Source: Chitinophaga sancti
GTDB taxonomy: Bacteria > Bacteroidota > Bacteroidia > Chitinophagales > Chitinophagaceae
Length of the DNA: 64,000 nt
Direction of reading: 5' to 3'
Assembly: GCF_034087045.1 (NCBI RefSeq)
Contig: NZ_CP139247.1
Location: 7,094,001-7,158,000, forward strand
Shown here: positions 6,517-14,747 of the stretch, piece after piece
Layout of the letters: every line of letters begins with the position of its first letter
Numbering within the stretch: the first letter of the stretch is position 1
Notes under the pieces: generated by a model
Databases searched by the model: none
What the model saw: only the letters and a program-made list of their open reading frames with translations
Told to the model about the DNA's origin: nothing
Program-made: the position numbers and the translations under genes

Positions 6517-8918
6517 TTCCGTGTTGTGTTTTTCCCGGCTTCTGTCGCCGATATGAAGAATTGCAGCGGATAATAGGAGCCTTTATTCCAGTCAGTGACA
6601 AAGTTGTCGTAATACCTGCTTCCCGGATTTCCCGATTCTCCTCCCGGGTAAATGCCCCATGCCTGTGGCCGCTCTCCCAGTTGGACAATCATTCTCCATG
6701 AAGGCCCCCAGGTAGCAGAAACAGCGTCAATAGCATCCGGAGCACCAGCTGAGGGCTGTTTTCTTACTCCTAACTTTGATATGTTTAACATATGGCCCAT
6801 CGATACCTGGTTGTAGTTGCCCCATTGCGGGCCTCCTCTTTTAGCAGCAATGCTGTCACGTAGCTCAATGGCATCTTTAAAAGCGGCATACACTACATCT
6901 CCTGCGTCCTCATGCACATTACTTAACTGCTGATCGAAATAATCGTTGTCTGGTTCATGCCGGAGCATCGCCAGCAAGATGTGGTCATCCGGTACGCGGG
7001 ACTGGAAAGAGAAGCTATGGAATTCGTCCCATGTATAATCTTTGATCCTTTTCCACCAGAGATTATACAATAAAGCCATATTATCATTGAGCGTGTACGT
7101 CGCCTTCCAGTGCTGCATACTGTCAAGTGCACGCTGGCCCTGTACAGAAAGCTGCCGCCCCTGCATATATTGCAACAAAACAGGGAGTGTCTCCGCCGAA
7201 AAATAGCTAACATTGTCCAGCTGCATCTTCATCATACTTTGCACATTCGCACTATCGGTATGTTCCAGCAATTGCCTGATGCGGTTAGCCCTGTTCTCTG
7301 CATAATATCCATTGTAGTAATAAGGGTAGTTATTGTCTGTAGGATGCTGATTGGCAGAAAACAAGATACCATCTGCAGGATTATGTTCCTGTGGCAGACT
7401 GTCGGAGGGAATATTGGCTGTATACAGATGTTCACGGGTAGTACCATCCAGTACAAATCTACCCTGTCCTGGCCATTTGACGGCGATGGCTCCCTGATGG
7501 TTCACCGCAATATTGCCTGCCTTATCAGCATAAGAGAAGTTTAATACCGGGCAACTGTAATTTTTTATTGCGTCCCTGTAATCCTGGTAATTCTGCGCGC
7601 GGTTCAGCTTAATATATGTGAGCACTTCATTGGATGGTATATGCAGGCTCCATCTCAAGGCATGGTTCGCCTGTGTTCCATTTGAACCGGTAAATGAGCC
7701 GGAATATACTACCGGTCCCTGGATAGTCTGGTATACAGTATCATAAAACGGCGCCCGGTTACGTCTTTTGATTACTTCAATGCGGTAAGGCAGGTTGATC
7801 CATTGTCCATCCATTTCATACTTCCGGTAGTCGTTTGTGATCTTCAGCTTGTACCAGTCCTTTACATCATCACAACCATTGGTAATACCCCACGCGATAT
7901 GCTCATTGAAGCCGATGATCACTGCCGGTGATCCCGGTACACAAACGCCATATACATTCATTCCGGGAGCAGATAGCTGCATTTCCAGCCAGATAGCCGG
8001 CATGCTGAAATTCAGATGCGGATCATTGCATAAGATGGGATATCCTGTTTTCGTTTTTTTGCCTGAGAGTACCCAGCTGTTACTACCTAATTGAGGATTC
8101 CATGTATTTGCGTTCAATAATGTGCCTGATGATACAAATGCACTATTCAGGTACGTTGGTTTTTTTTCAAAAGCCAGTGCCGGATTAGGACGACCACCCT
8201 TTTCTTTCACGATCGGGCTGATATCCGGCACAATACCAGGAAAATATTTATTGAATTGCTGCTCCCCCATCGACAGCATCAGGTTGGTCATATTAAAATC
8301 TTCCTCATAACCGGATAACATGTTACCCATGTTTTTCATGACCAGTACTGTTTTCAGTTCTGTCCAGGGTTCGGGAGGGTAATTGAGCACTTTATACTCC
8401 AGTGGCCACTGCCTGTAACCAAGTTGACTGATGTAGGCATTTACTCCTTTTGTATAAGCGCGTATTGCATTGATGGTCGTTGTATCCTGCTGCATCAGCG
8501 CCAGGGCTGACTTTGCAGACTCCAGCATACCTATACGGCGTTGTGTACGGTCATAGTCCAGCAACCCTTCATTGACTATTTCAGAAAGCCTTCCTGCTGC
8601 CGCATAACTGATAAAATCCATCTGCCATAACCGCAGGCTGGCAGTTACATATCCCTGTGCGAAATACAGGTCCTCCGTATTCTCTGCGAATATGTGCGGT
8701 ACTCCCCTGTTGTCATAAAATACGTTGACAGGCGCAGTAACACTATATTTGCTGATACCCTTTAAGCTGCTATCTGCTGCCTCATTCTGTACGACGCCTA
8801 TGAATGGATCCAGGAACTTTCCCAATGGCGGCATTCCGAAAAACGACATTGCAAGTGCATAAGTAAGAATGATCAGGGCGATCAAAGGAAATATAGACTC
8901 AACATTGAATCTCTTCAT
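6501..8918 (-). CDS. Penicillin acylase family Ntn hydrolase, membrane-anchored (PvdQ-like role)
   Basis: The start at 8918 (MKRFNVES) is chosen because it lies 11 bp after the stop of the preceding gene. An in-frame ATG at 8984 would force a 55-bp overlap and put a polar stretch before the membrane anchor. The 805-residue product begins with a hydrophobic anchor (about residues 9-30), then an alpha-chain region with VFYDNRGVPHIFA and DLYFAQGY. The autoprocessing site is LGSNSW, with the predicted catalytic N-terminal Ser at about 279, followed by the beta chain with NDPHL and a GNIAVNHQG region. Family members hydrolyse amide bonds; PvdQ removes the fatty acid from the pyoverdine precursor in the periplasm. 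Here the operon installs a fatty acid on the peptide and then encodes this enzyme, so deacylation of the exported lipopeptide is the natural proposal. Self-resistance or quorum-signal cleavage are alternatives. Confidence 0.88.
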   Translation of the reverse strand: MKRFNVESIFPLIALIILTYALAMSFFGMPPLGKFLDPFIGVVQNEAADSSLKGISKYSVTAPVNVFYDNRGVPHIFAENTEDLYFAQGYVTASLRLWQMDFISYAAAGRLSEIVNEGLLDYDRTQRRIGMLESAKSALALMQQDTTTINAIRAYTKGVNAYISQLGYRQWPLEYKVLNYPPEPWTELKTVLVMKNMGNMLSGYEEDFNMTNLMLSMGEQQFNKYFPGIVPDISPIVKEKGGRPNPALAFEKKPTYLNSAFVSSGTLLNANTWNPQLGSNSWVLSGKKTKTGYPILCNDPHLNFSMPAIWLEMQLSAPGMNVYGVCVPGSPAVIIGFNEHIAWGITNGCDDVKDWYKLKITNDYRKYEMDGQWINLPYRIEVIKRRNRAPFYDTVYQTIQGPVVYSGSFTGSNGTQANHALRWSLHIPSNEVLTYIKLNRAQNYQDYRDAIKNYSCPVLNFSYADKAGNIAVNHQGAIAVKWPGQGRFVLDGTTREHLYTANIPSDSLPQEHNPADGILFSANQHPTDNNYPYYYNGYYAENRANRIRQLLEHTDSANVQSMMKMQLDNVSYFSAETLPVLLQYMQGRQLSVQGQRALDSMQHWKATYTLNDNMALLYNLWWKRIKDYTWDEFHSFSFQSRVPDDHILLAMLRHEPDNDYFDQQLSNVHEDAGDVVYAAFKDAIELRDSIAAKRGGPQWGNYNQVSMGHMLNISKLGVRKQPSAGAPDAIDAVSATWGPSWRMIVQLGERPQAWGIYPGGESGNPGSRYYDNFVTDWNKGSYYPLQFFISATEAGKNTTRKWILK

Positions 8919-8929
8919 GAATGTGGTAT

Positions 8930-11900
8930 TTAAATTGTAAGCTGGGACTTCCCCGCATAGATCCTGATATCCATAAAGCCCCACAGTATGTCGGCCGTGT
9001 ACGCCGAACAGGGGAGTGAGTCCTGTACCTGCCGCTCTTCAGCCGTCATATCAGCAAGCGCTACTATCGCTTTCCCGTTGTGCTTTTCTTTCAGGAACAA
9101 ACAGTTGACAAGTGGTGAGTTTTCCCACCAACCTTTTACATCATACCGCTCACTTCCGTACCATCCGGTATAAACAACCAGCAATGGCACATCTGCCCGG
9201 TCCATTCCCTGGCTGACATAATTATTGAAAATACTGGATGCACAGTGCATCAATCCCGTACAAGGACCGAACATGATCCGGGTGTGATCTGAGCCGATAA
9301 GACAAAGATCCTGGCGCAGACTAAGGCCAGAGGAGAAAATAATGTTGTCCATAGCAGCATCACCCAGCCATTCCCGGTAAAAAACATCCTTACCCGCATT
9401 CTTTTCATCAAATATCAGCACCTTTGTATCCTTCAGCTGTAAGGCATGCCTGACGAAACTGAAATACACATCGATGTTAAGCAGTTTACTACGCACAGCT
9501 GAAGAATCCAGGATGATAAATAACTGTTCATGTTTTTTCATTCCTTTTGATGCAAGCCAGTTGTTAGCCCATTCTCTTTCTTCCCTGCTGATGTAAAGTT
9601 CTCCCAACCTTGGTTCCTGCATGTAGCTAAACAACTCCCTGCTTTCAGGGAAAATGTAGGCACCTGTTTTCTCCTGTTGCAGGATATGCTTTGACATAGA
9701 ATATATGGGTAACTGAAGGGTGCCATCTGCTATTAACTGTCCGTATTTATTATGCAGAAATTTCAGGAACCTGTCTTCATGATGCGTAATGCAAATGACA
9801 GCATCAAATTCCTCAAAGCGGATCTCTTCCCATTGCAGATCCGTTAGTTTGTCGATATATGGATTATTCTTCAATAATCCTTCATAAAATTTCTGATTCT
9901 GCTTGTTTGTGAGGTTGAGATGTAAATGATCAGCATGCAAAAATGACCGCAGATATCTGAACTTGTCAGATTTGATACAGGCATCTCCTAATACTGTATT
10001 CTTTTCTTCGTAAAGGATAATCACTTTGGGCAAGCTGGTAATATCCGAATCAGCTGTCACCTGCTGTATCTTTATAAAGGTTTCCTGTTCTTTACCTGGC
10101 AATTCATTGCTGATAAAACCCAGCAGCATCTCTGCGGTGTAACTGCTACATGGCAGATTATCCACTTCATTTTTTTCCGTTTCGGCCAGTGTAATTAGTT
10201 CTGTTCCGTACTCCCGCTGTTTCAACAGGAGGCAGTTTACCAGCGGAGCGTTGCCCCACCAGGATTGTAAACTGTTGGTATTGTCGCCAGATTTGCCGGT
10301 ATACACCACGATCCGGGGTGGTTGCATACCTGGGTCTGCATGCATATAATGATTAAAAATACCAGATGCACAGTGCATTAGTCCCGTACAGGGTCCTACC
10401 ACCAGATTTGTATAGCTGGACCCTATTAAACAAAGATCTTCACGGAGACTTTGCCCTTCGGAAAAGATCATGCGGCTCATCGCAGTGTCACCCAACCACC
10501 CTTTATAGAGGTTCCGTTTACCTTGTTTACGCTCATCAAATACCAGCACCTTTGCATCTTTCCTGGCCAGCAATCCTTTCAACATATCAAAATACACCTG
10601 GAAATTTAACAGTTTACTTCGCACAGGCGATGCATCCACAACTATATATAGTTCTTCATTTTTCTGCAATCCTTTTGACTCCAGCCAATGATCTGCCCAT
10701 TCCTGTTCCTCCTTTGAAATATACAACTCGGCCGGTAACGGGTTTTTGAAGTATTGCCTGAGCTCACTCAGTACCGGAAATGCAGCCTGACGGGGTATAT
10801 CAGCATTCAGCAGGAAAGCTGACATTGAATAAACCGGTATATGACGACCGCCTGCCGAAACCAGTTGCCCATATTGCTGTTCAAGAAATTGCTGTAGCTT
10901 ACCTTCTTCACTGGCCACACAAATGATCATGTCGTAAGCCTGAAAATTGATATTGAGCCAGTCATCTGCTGAGACACGTTCGACATAGGGGTTATTCTTC
11001 AATAATGCTTCAAAGTACCTGCGATGCTTCATCGTGCAGAAATTCACTGCCAGGGATGCCTGGTTGAAATATGTTTTTATATAACGCAGCTTATCGAGTA
11101 CGATGCAACTTTCTCCCAGTAACTGTAATTCTTCATCATAAAGCAACAGTATATTTTTTATATCGTTGATATCTGTCTTTACAGGCAGATCTAGTTTTTC
11201 CTGTATGTAATCAATTAATATTGGTGCGGTGTATGCGCTACTAGCCAGGGTATCATTCAATTCCCGTTCCTGTGGCGTAAGGTCACTCAATTGCAGCAAT
11301 GTCTTTCTACCATGTTGTTCTTTTAACATCAGACAATTGATCAGTGGGCACTTCCCCCACCAGAAATCCGCATTCCTGTTTTCAGCAGTATACTGACCTG
11401 TGTAAGTGATCAATACCGGTACATCCGTCATACCGGTATTCACATAATGGTTAAAAATACCAGAGGCACAATGTAATAAGCCCGTACAGGGGCCGAATAC
11501 CATTTTGGTATAGGAGCTGCCTATCAGGCATAAATGATGACGAAGGCCATCATCTTTTGAAAAGATCACCCTGCACATCGCTTCATCTCCTAACCACTCG
11601 CGATATAGCTGTTCCTTACCCAGGTTCTTTTCGTCAAATGCCAGCAGGCGGGATCCTGGCCGCTGCAACAGGTATTTCAGCACATCAAAATAGACAAATA
11701 TGTTGATTAGCTTCTCCCTCGTAGAGGAGGCATCGATGACGATATAGAGTTCTTCCCCTTCCCGGAATCCCTTATCACGCAACCAGCTATCTGCCATGGC
11801 CCGTTCTGCATCCGTAATGTACAATTCACCCGGCTGGTCCATATCAATACCTGCTAAAAGCTGATCGCTACCCGGGAAGATATAGCGGGACCTGTCTTCC

Positions 11901-12307
11901 CTTTTCAGCAGCAGGTCTGAAATAGAATACACTTTCCATTGGATCGATGTCTCATATTTTGTATGCAGGAACTCCAGGAACCGGGGTTCATCATACATGA
12001 TACAGAAAATGGTATCAAATGCATAAAAGTCAATTTCTTCCCAAGCGAGTGTAGTTACGCTATCAATATGAGGATTATTGTGTAGCAATGCCTGGTGAAA
12101 TATGCTGTTCTTTTTTGCTGTGAAGTTAATATTGACAGACGCACCATCCAGAATAGTTTTAAAGTACCGGAATTTATCAAACCGGGTGCAGCAGTCCCCC
12201 ATAAAAAGCAATTCCTCTTCATATAACACGAGTACTTTTTCAGGTTTTATTTCATTATTGAAAGTCCGCCCTGAAATAATCTGCAAGGTATGCTGGGTGT
12301 TTTTCAT
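8930..12307 (-). CDS. Triple-repeat heptosyltransferase-like (GT9-like, GT-B fold) protein
   Basis: The 1125-residue protein consists of three diverged copies of a unit of about 370 residues, starting near residues 24, 387 and 765. Each copy opens with a strand and LYEEE-x-x-x-(M/L)G(D/E), then a helix and a NPxIDxV-like segment. Its second half begins (E)LYI(T/S)xxE and contains (I/V)D(A/S)S-x-x-R-x-K-L-(I/L)N. It ends with L-C-L-I-G-S, GPCTGL(L/M)HCAS and YTG plus a WW motif. The copy-matched GPCTGL motifs lie near residues 270, 637 and 1012. The order matches the GT9 heptosyltransferase fold, in which GPCTGLxHCAS sits where D(S/T)GPMHLA normally lies; the usual Asp is Cys or Pro in all copies. 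No membrane span is visible. It sits between the type II thioesterase and the acylase in the operon. A role in glycosylating the peptide is plausible, and loss of catalysis in some units is possible. Confidence 0.75.
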   Translation of the reverse strand: MKNTQHTLQIISGRTFNNEIKPEKVLVLYEEELLFMGDCCTRFDKFRYFKTILDGASVNINFTAKKNSIFHQALLHNNPHIDSVTTLAWEEIDFYAFDTIFCIMYDEPRFLEFLHTKYETSIQWKVYSISDLLLKREDRSRYIFPGSDQLLAGIDMDQPGELYITDAERAMADSWLRDKGFREGEELYIVIDASSTREKLINIFVYFDVLKYLLQRPGSRLLAFDEKNLGKEQLYREWLGDEAMCRVIFSKDDGLRHHLCLIGSSYTKMVFGPCTGLLHCASGIFNHYVNTGMTDVPVLITYTGQYTAENRNADFWWGKCPLINCLMLKEQHGRKTLLQLSDLTPQERELNDTLASSAYTAPILIDYIQEKLDLPVKTDINDIKNILLLYDEELQLLGESCIVLDKLRYIKTYFNQASLAVNFCTMKHRRYFEALLKNNPYVERVSADDWLNINFQAYDMIICVASEEGKLQQFLEQQYGQLVSAGGRHIPVYSMSAFLLNADIPRQAAFPVLSELRQYFKNPLPAELYISKEEQEWADHWLESKGLQKNEELYIVVDASPVRSKLLNFQVYFDMLKGLLARKDAKVLVFDERKQGKRNLYKGWLGDTAMSRMIFSEGQSLREDLCLIGSSYTNLVVGPCTGLMHCASGIFNHYMHADPGMQPPRIVVYTGKSGDNTNSLQSWWGNAPLVNCLLLKQREYGTELITLAETEKNEVDNLPCSSYTAEMLLGFISNELPGKEQETFIKIQQVTADSDITSLPKVIILYEEKNTVLGDACIKSDKFRYLRSFLHADHLHLNLTNKQNQKFYEGLLKNNPYIDKLTDLQWEEIRFEEFDAVICITHHEDRFLKFLHNKYGQLIADGTLQLPIYSMSKHILQQEKTGAYIFPESRELFSYMQEPRLGELYISREEREWANNWLASKGMKKHEQLFIILDSSAVRSKLLNIDVYFSFVRHALQLKDTKVLIFDEKNAGKDVFYREWLGDAAMDNIIFSSGLSLRQDLCLIGSDHTRIMFGPCTGLMHCASSIFNNYVSQGMDRADVPLLVVYTGWYGSERYDVKGWWENSPLVNCLFLKEKHNGKAIVALADMTAEERQVQDSLPCSAYTADILWGFMDIRIYAGKSQLTI

Positions 12308-12319
12308 AAGGATATTAAT

Positions 12320-13036
12320 TTAAAAATGCTGAAGCCGCGCAATTTTCTTATGACAATAATTAATGATGCCAGCTAATCTTTCAGCATGTTCGTGGATAAA
12401 AAAATGCCCGCCTGCCAGGACTTCACTCTGGAACCAGGATTTTGTATAATGGCCCCAGTTTGCAATCTGTTCTACTTTCTCTTCTTCCGTACCCATGATG
12501 GCATAAATGGGTGCACTCACGATATAGCGTTCATCTAAACCATGTTCTTCCGCTACCTGGAAATCTGCTCTTAAGATAGGTTCGAAGTACTCGAAATATT
12601 CTTCATTTTCGAGGATATCCGGTGGTACACCACCAAGTAGTTCCAGCTCCTTCAGGAAGTTTGCACGATCCATCAGATACCTCTTCTTCTTTTCACTACC
12701 GGCATGTGGGCCGATATTGCCACTTACAATGAGGCTGGCGGGTTTACAACCCTTATGCTCCAGCATATGCCCTACTTTCAGTGCCAGGTAGGCGCCCATA
12801 CTATGGCCATAAATCATGAATGCCGGGCTGTTGAGCTGCTGCAATACCTGGTTGTATATATCATTTGCGGCATCATCAAATTCGATAAGCAGCGATTCAG
12901 ATAACCGTTTCCCCCTGCCAGGCAGTTCTAATGCTACTATTTCAAAGTTTTTCAACAGCGGTTTTAAAAAATCAAAGGAATAACAATTTCCTCCGGCGAA
13001 ATGGAGCAGGAACAATTGAGTTTTTTTCATAAACAT
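12320..13036 (-). CDS. Type II thioesterase (alpha/beta hydrolase)
   Basis: This 238-residue protein has the type II thioesterase pattern: an LLHFAGGN oxyanion strand, LPGRGKR, the nucleophile elbow GHSMGA (Ser79) and a late GGHFFIHEH with the catalytic His211. The acid position, usually Asp in a GxxD motif, reads GTEEE here (Glu near 185). Such enzymes clear misprimed or stalled acyl groups from carrier domains. Because no NRPS in this operon carries its own thioesterase, it could also serve in product release. The start shares one base with the stop of the transporter gene; ATG at 13030 (MKKTQL) is an alternative start. Confidence 0.92.
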   Translation of the reverse strand: MFMKKTQLFLLHFAGGNCYSFDFLKPLLKNFEIVALELPGRGKRLSESLLIEFDDAANDIYNQVLQQLNSPAFMIYGHSMGAYLALKVGHMLEHKGCKPASLIVSGNIGPHAGSEKKKRYLMDRANFLKELELLGGVPPDILENEEYFEYFEPILRADFQVAEEHGLDERYIVSAPIYAIMGTEEEKVEQIANWGHYTKSWFQSEVLAGGHFFIHEHAERLAGIINYCHKKIARLQHF

Positions 13037-14718
13037 TAATTTGCTAACATACTTTTCTCATCATGCTGTTCGGCACGGCGGTAGGCTTCAAGGTCTATCT
13101 GTGTCAGTTTACCATCATGCATGCTGTAAAGTTTGTGGGCTAATGGGTAATACTTGTCATCATGCGTAATAGCAATAATAGTAAATCCTTCCTGATTCAG
13201 CAGTGGTAAAATGACTGTATAGAATTTCTTTCTGAAATAAGGATCCTGATCAGCTGCCCACTCATCCAGGATCAGCAATGGCTTCCTTTCAAGCAGTGCA
13301 ACAATCAGTGCCAGCCGTTTTCTTTGTCCTGTAGACAGGTCAACTGTGGAAAAACTATTGCCCTCCAGTTTTACCTTTCCTTCCAGCTCAAAGAGGTGGA
13401 GATAATTATCCCATTTTTCCCGGTCTGGCGATTCAATAGTGAGGATTTCATTAAACAGATAAAAGTTACTAAAAATAACGGCAAACAATCGTTTATATTC
13501 CTCGTAATTAGTTTCATCTATCAACGTATCATTGAAGGCAATAGTTCCATTGTCGGGCATATACAGACTGAGCAGGGCGTAGATGAAGGTGGTCTTACCA
13601 CTACCATTACTGCCATAAATGAAAATCGTCTCCCCCTTTCTGGCCTCAAAGGTTACAGGTCCTACATGAAAACCTGATGATACCGTATTATATCCAAAAG
13701 TGAGTTTACTGACGGTCAGCTTTTCAAAAGGTTCATTAAAACGATGGGTGTATTGCAACGAATCGCGTGTACCTACTTCTTCCAGTTCTGCCCGGAGGCC
13801 CAACAGCTGTTCTGCTGCCACTCTTGCCCTTGCAAGTACCGGCAGCTGCACCATGATGGCTTCAATGGAACCCTGCAGATAAAGCAGTGTGAATATAAAA
13901 CTGACTACTTCAGCCGGTTTGATTTTCAGCAACACACTGAATACAAGCAATACCGCAGTTACCAGCAGGTAGAAGAGCACCTGTCCTATCATCTGGTTAT
14001 TGATGAAGCCTGCAGATGCCCAGACGCTGTGCTTGTAAGATTCATTGGCATTGGTGCATATCTTTTCCTCGTAGATATAATTCCCTTTAGCCGGCTCTAT
14101 GTAAATTTCTTTGAAGCCGTTCAGGATACTATTGAAGTTTGCCTGAAATTCATTTTCCAGCCGGCGTGAGCGCTGCAGGTTGGCAATATTTCTCCGCGAT
14201 GAAATATAATACACCGTTACACCAATCATAGCCACAACCGCTGTAATAGCAAAGAGCACAATGGAAATGGTAGCCAGGTAAACAAAGCAAGACAAAGCGA
14301 CAATGATGGAAATACAAAAGTCAATAGCATTTAAGGAGGCATTTGTCAATGCCCCCACATCATTCATAATAGCTGTTTGTATGCGGGGTATCCTTCCTAC
14401 CACCTGCCAGTAGTGTGCCCTTAATACCAGGGACAATATCTGCTTTCGCAGGGTCCAGGTGATGCGCAGGGACAGACTCATACTCGTCAGTGCCAACGCC
14501 CTCCTGGACCAGACATATACCAGGATAACAGCCATGAATATGATCACGTATTCTATTTTGATAACAGCGAAGTTATCAGCGATCATAATGCCTATTATCC
14601 TGGTTACGCTATTAATAAAAGTGAACCCGCATAACCCTGTCACGACGCCTAACAGCATATACTTCAGGACGCCTTTCCTGCCTGTTACCGGCAATATCAA
14701 TTTCAGTAATTGCTTCAC
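13036..14718 (-). CDS. Cyclic-peptide/siderophore-type ABC exporter (SyrD/PvdE family), fused membrane and ATPase domains
   Basis: The 560-residue half-transporter has about six membrane spans in residues 1-310. The ATPase domain has Walker A GSNGSGKTT near 369-377, signature LSTGQ near 458, Walker B LLILDEWAADQDP near 478, and an H-loop ITHDD. The layout and length match the peptide exporter family of PvdE (pyoverdine precursor) and SyrD (syringomycin). PvdE moves the acylated precursor across the inner membrane to the periplasm, where deacylation occurs. It overlaps the thioesterase gene by one base and follows the hydroxylase gene by 29 bp. It should dimerise and pump the finished peptide to the periplasm. 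Confidence 0.93.
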   Translation of the reverse strand: MKQLLKLILPVTGRKGVLKYMLLGVVTGLCGFTFINSVTRIIGIMIADNFAVIKIEYVIIFMAVILVYVWSRRALALTSMSLSLRITWTLRKQILSLVLRAHYWQVVGRIPRIQTAIMNDVGALTNASLNAIDFCISIIVALSCFVYLATISIVLFAITAVVAMIGVTVYYISSRRNIANLQRSRRLENEFQANFNSILNGFKEIYIEPAKGNYIYEEKICTNANESYKHSVWASAGFINNQMIGQVLFYLLVTAVLLVFSVLLKIKPAEVVSFIFTLLYLQGSIEAIMVQLPVLARARVAAEQLLGLRAELEEVGTRDSLQYTHRFNEPFEKLTVSKLTFGYNTVSSGFHVGPVTFEARKGETIFIYGSNGSGKTTFIYALLSLYMPDNGTIAFNDTLIDETNYEEYKRLFAVIFSNFYLFNEILTIESPDREKWDNYLHLFELEGKVKLEGNSFSTVDLSTGQRKRLALIVALLERKPLLILDEWAADQDPYFRKKFYTVILPLLNQEGFTIIAITHDDKYYPLAHKLYSMHDGKLTQIDLEAYRRAEQHDEKSMLAN

Positions 14719-14747
14719 ATTTATTTTGTTAGTTTTTTAAATCAGGC

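Noticed and set aside
8919..8984. Upstream ATG of the acylase gene at 8984
   Set aside because: It overlaps the previous gene by 55 bp and puts 22 polar residues before the membrane anchor; ATG at 8918 is more natural.
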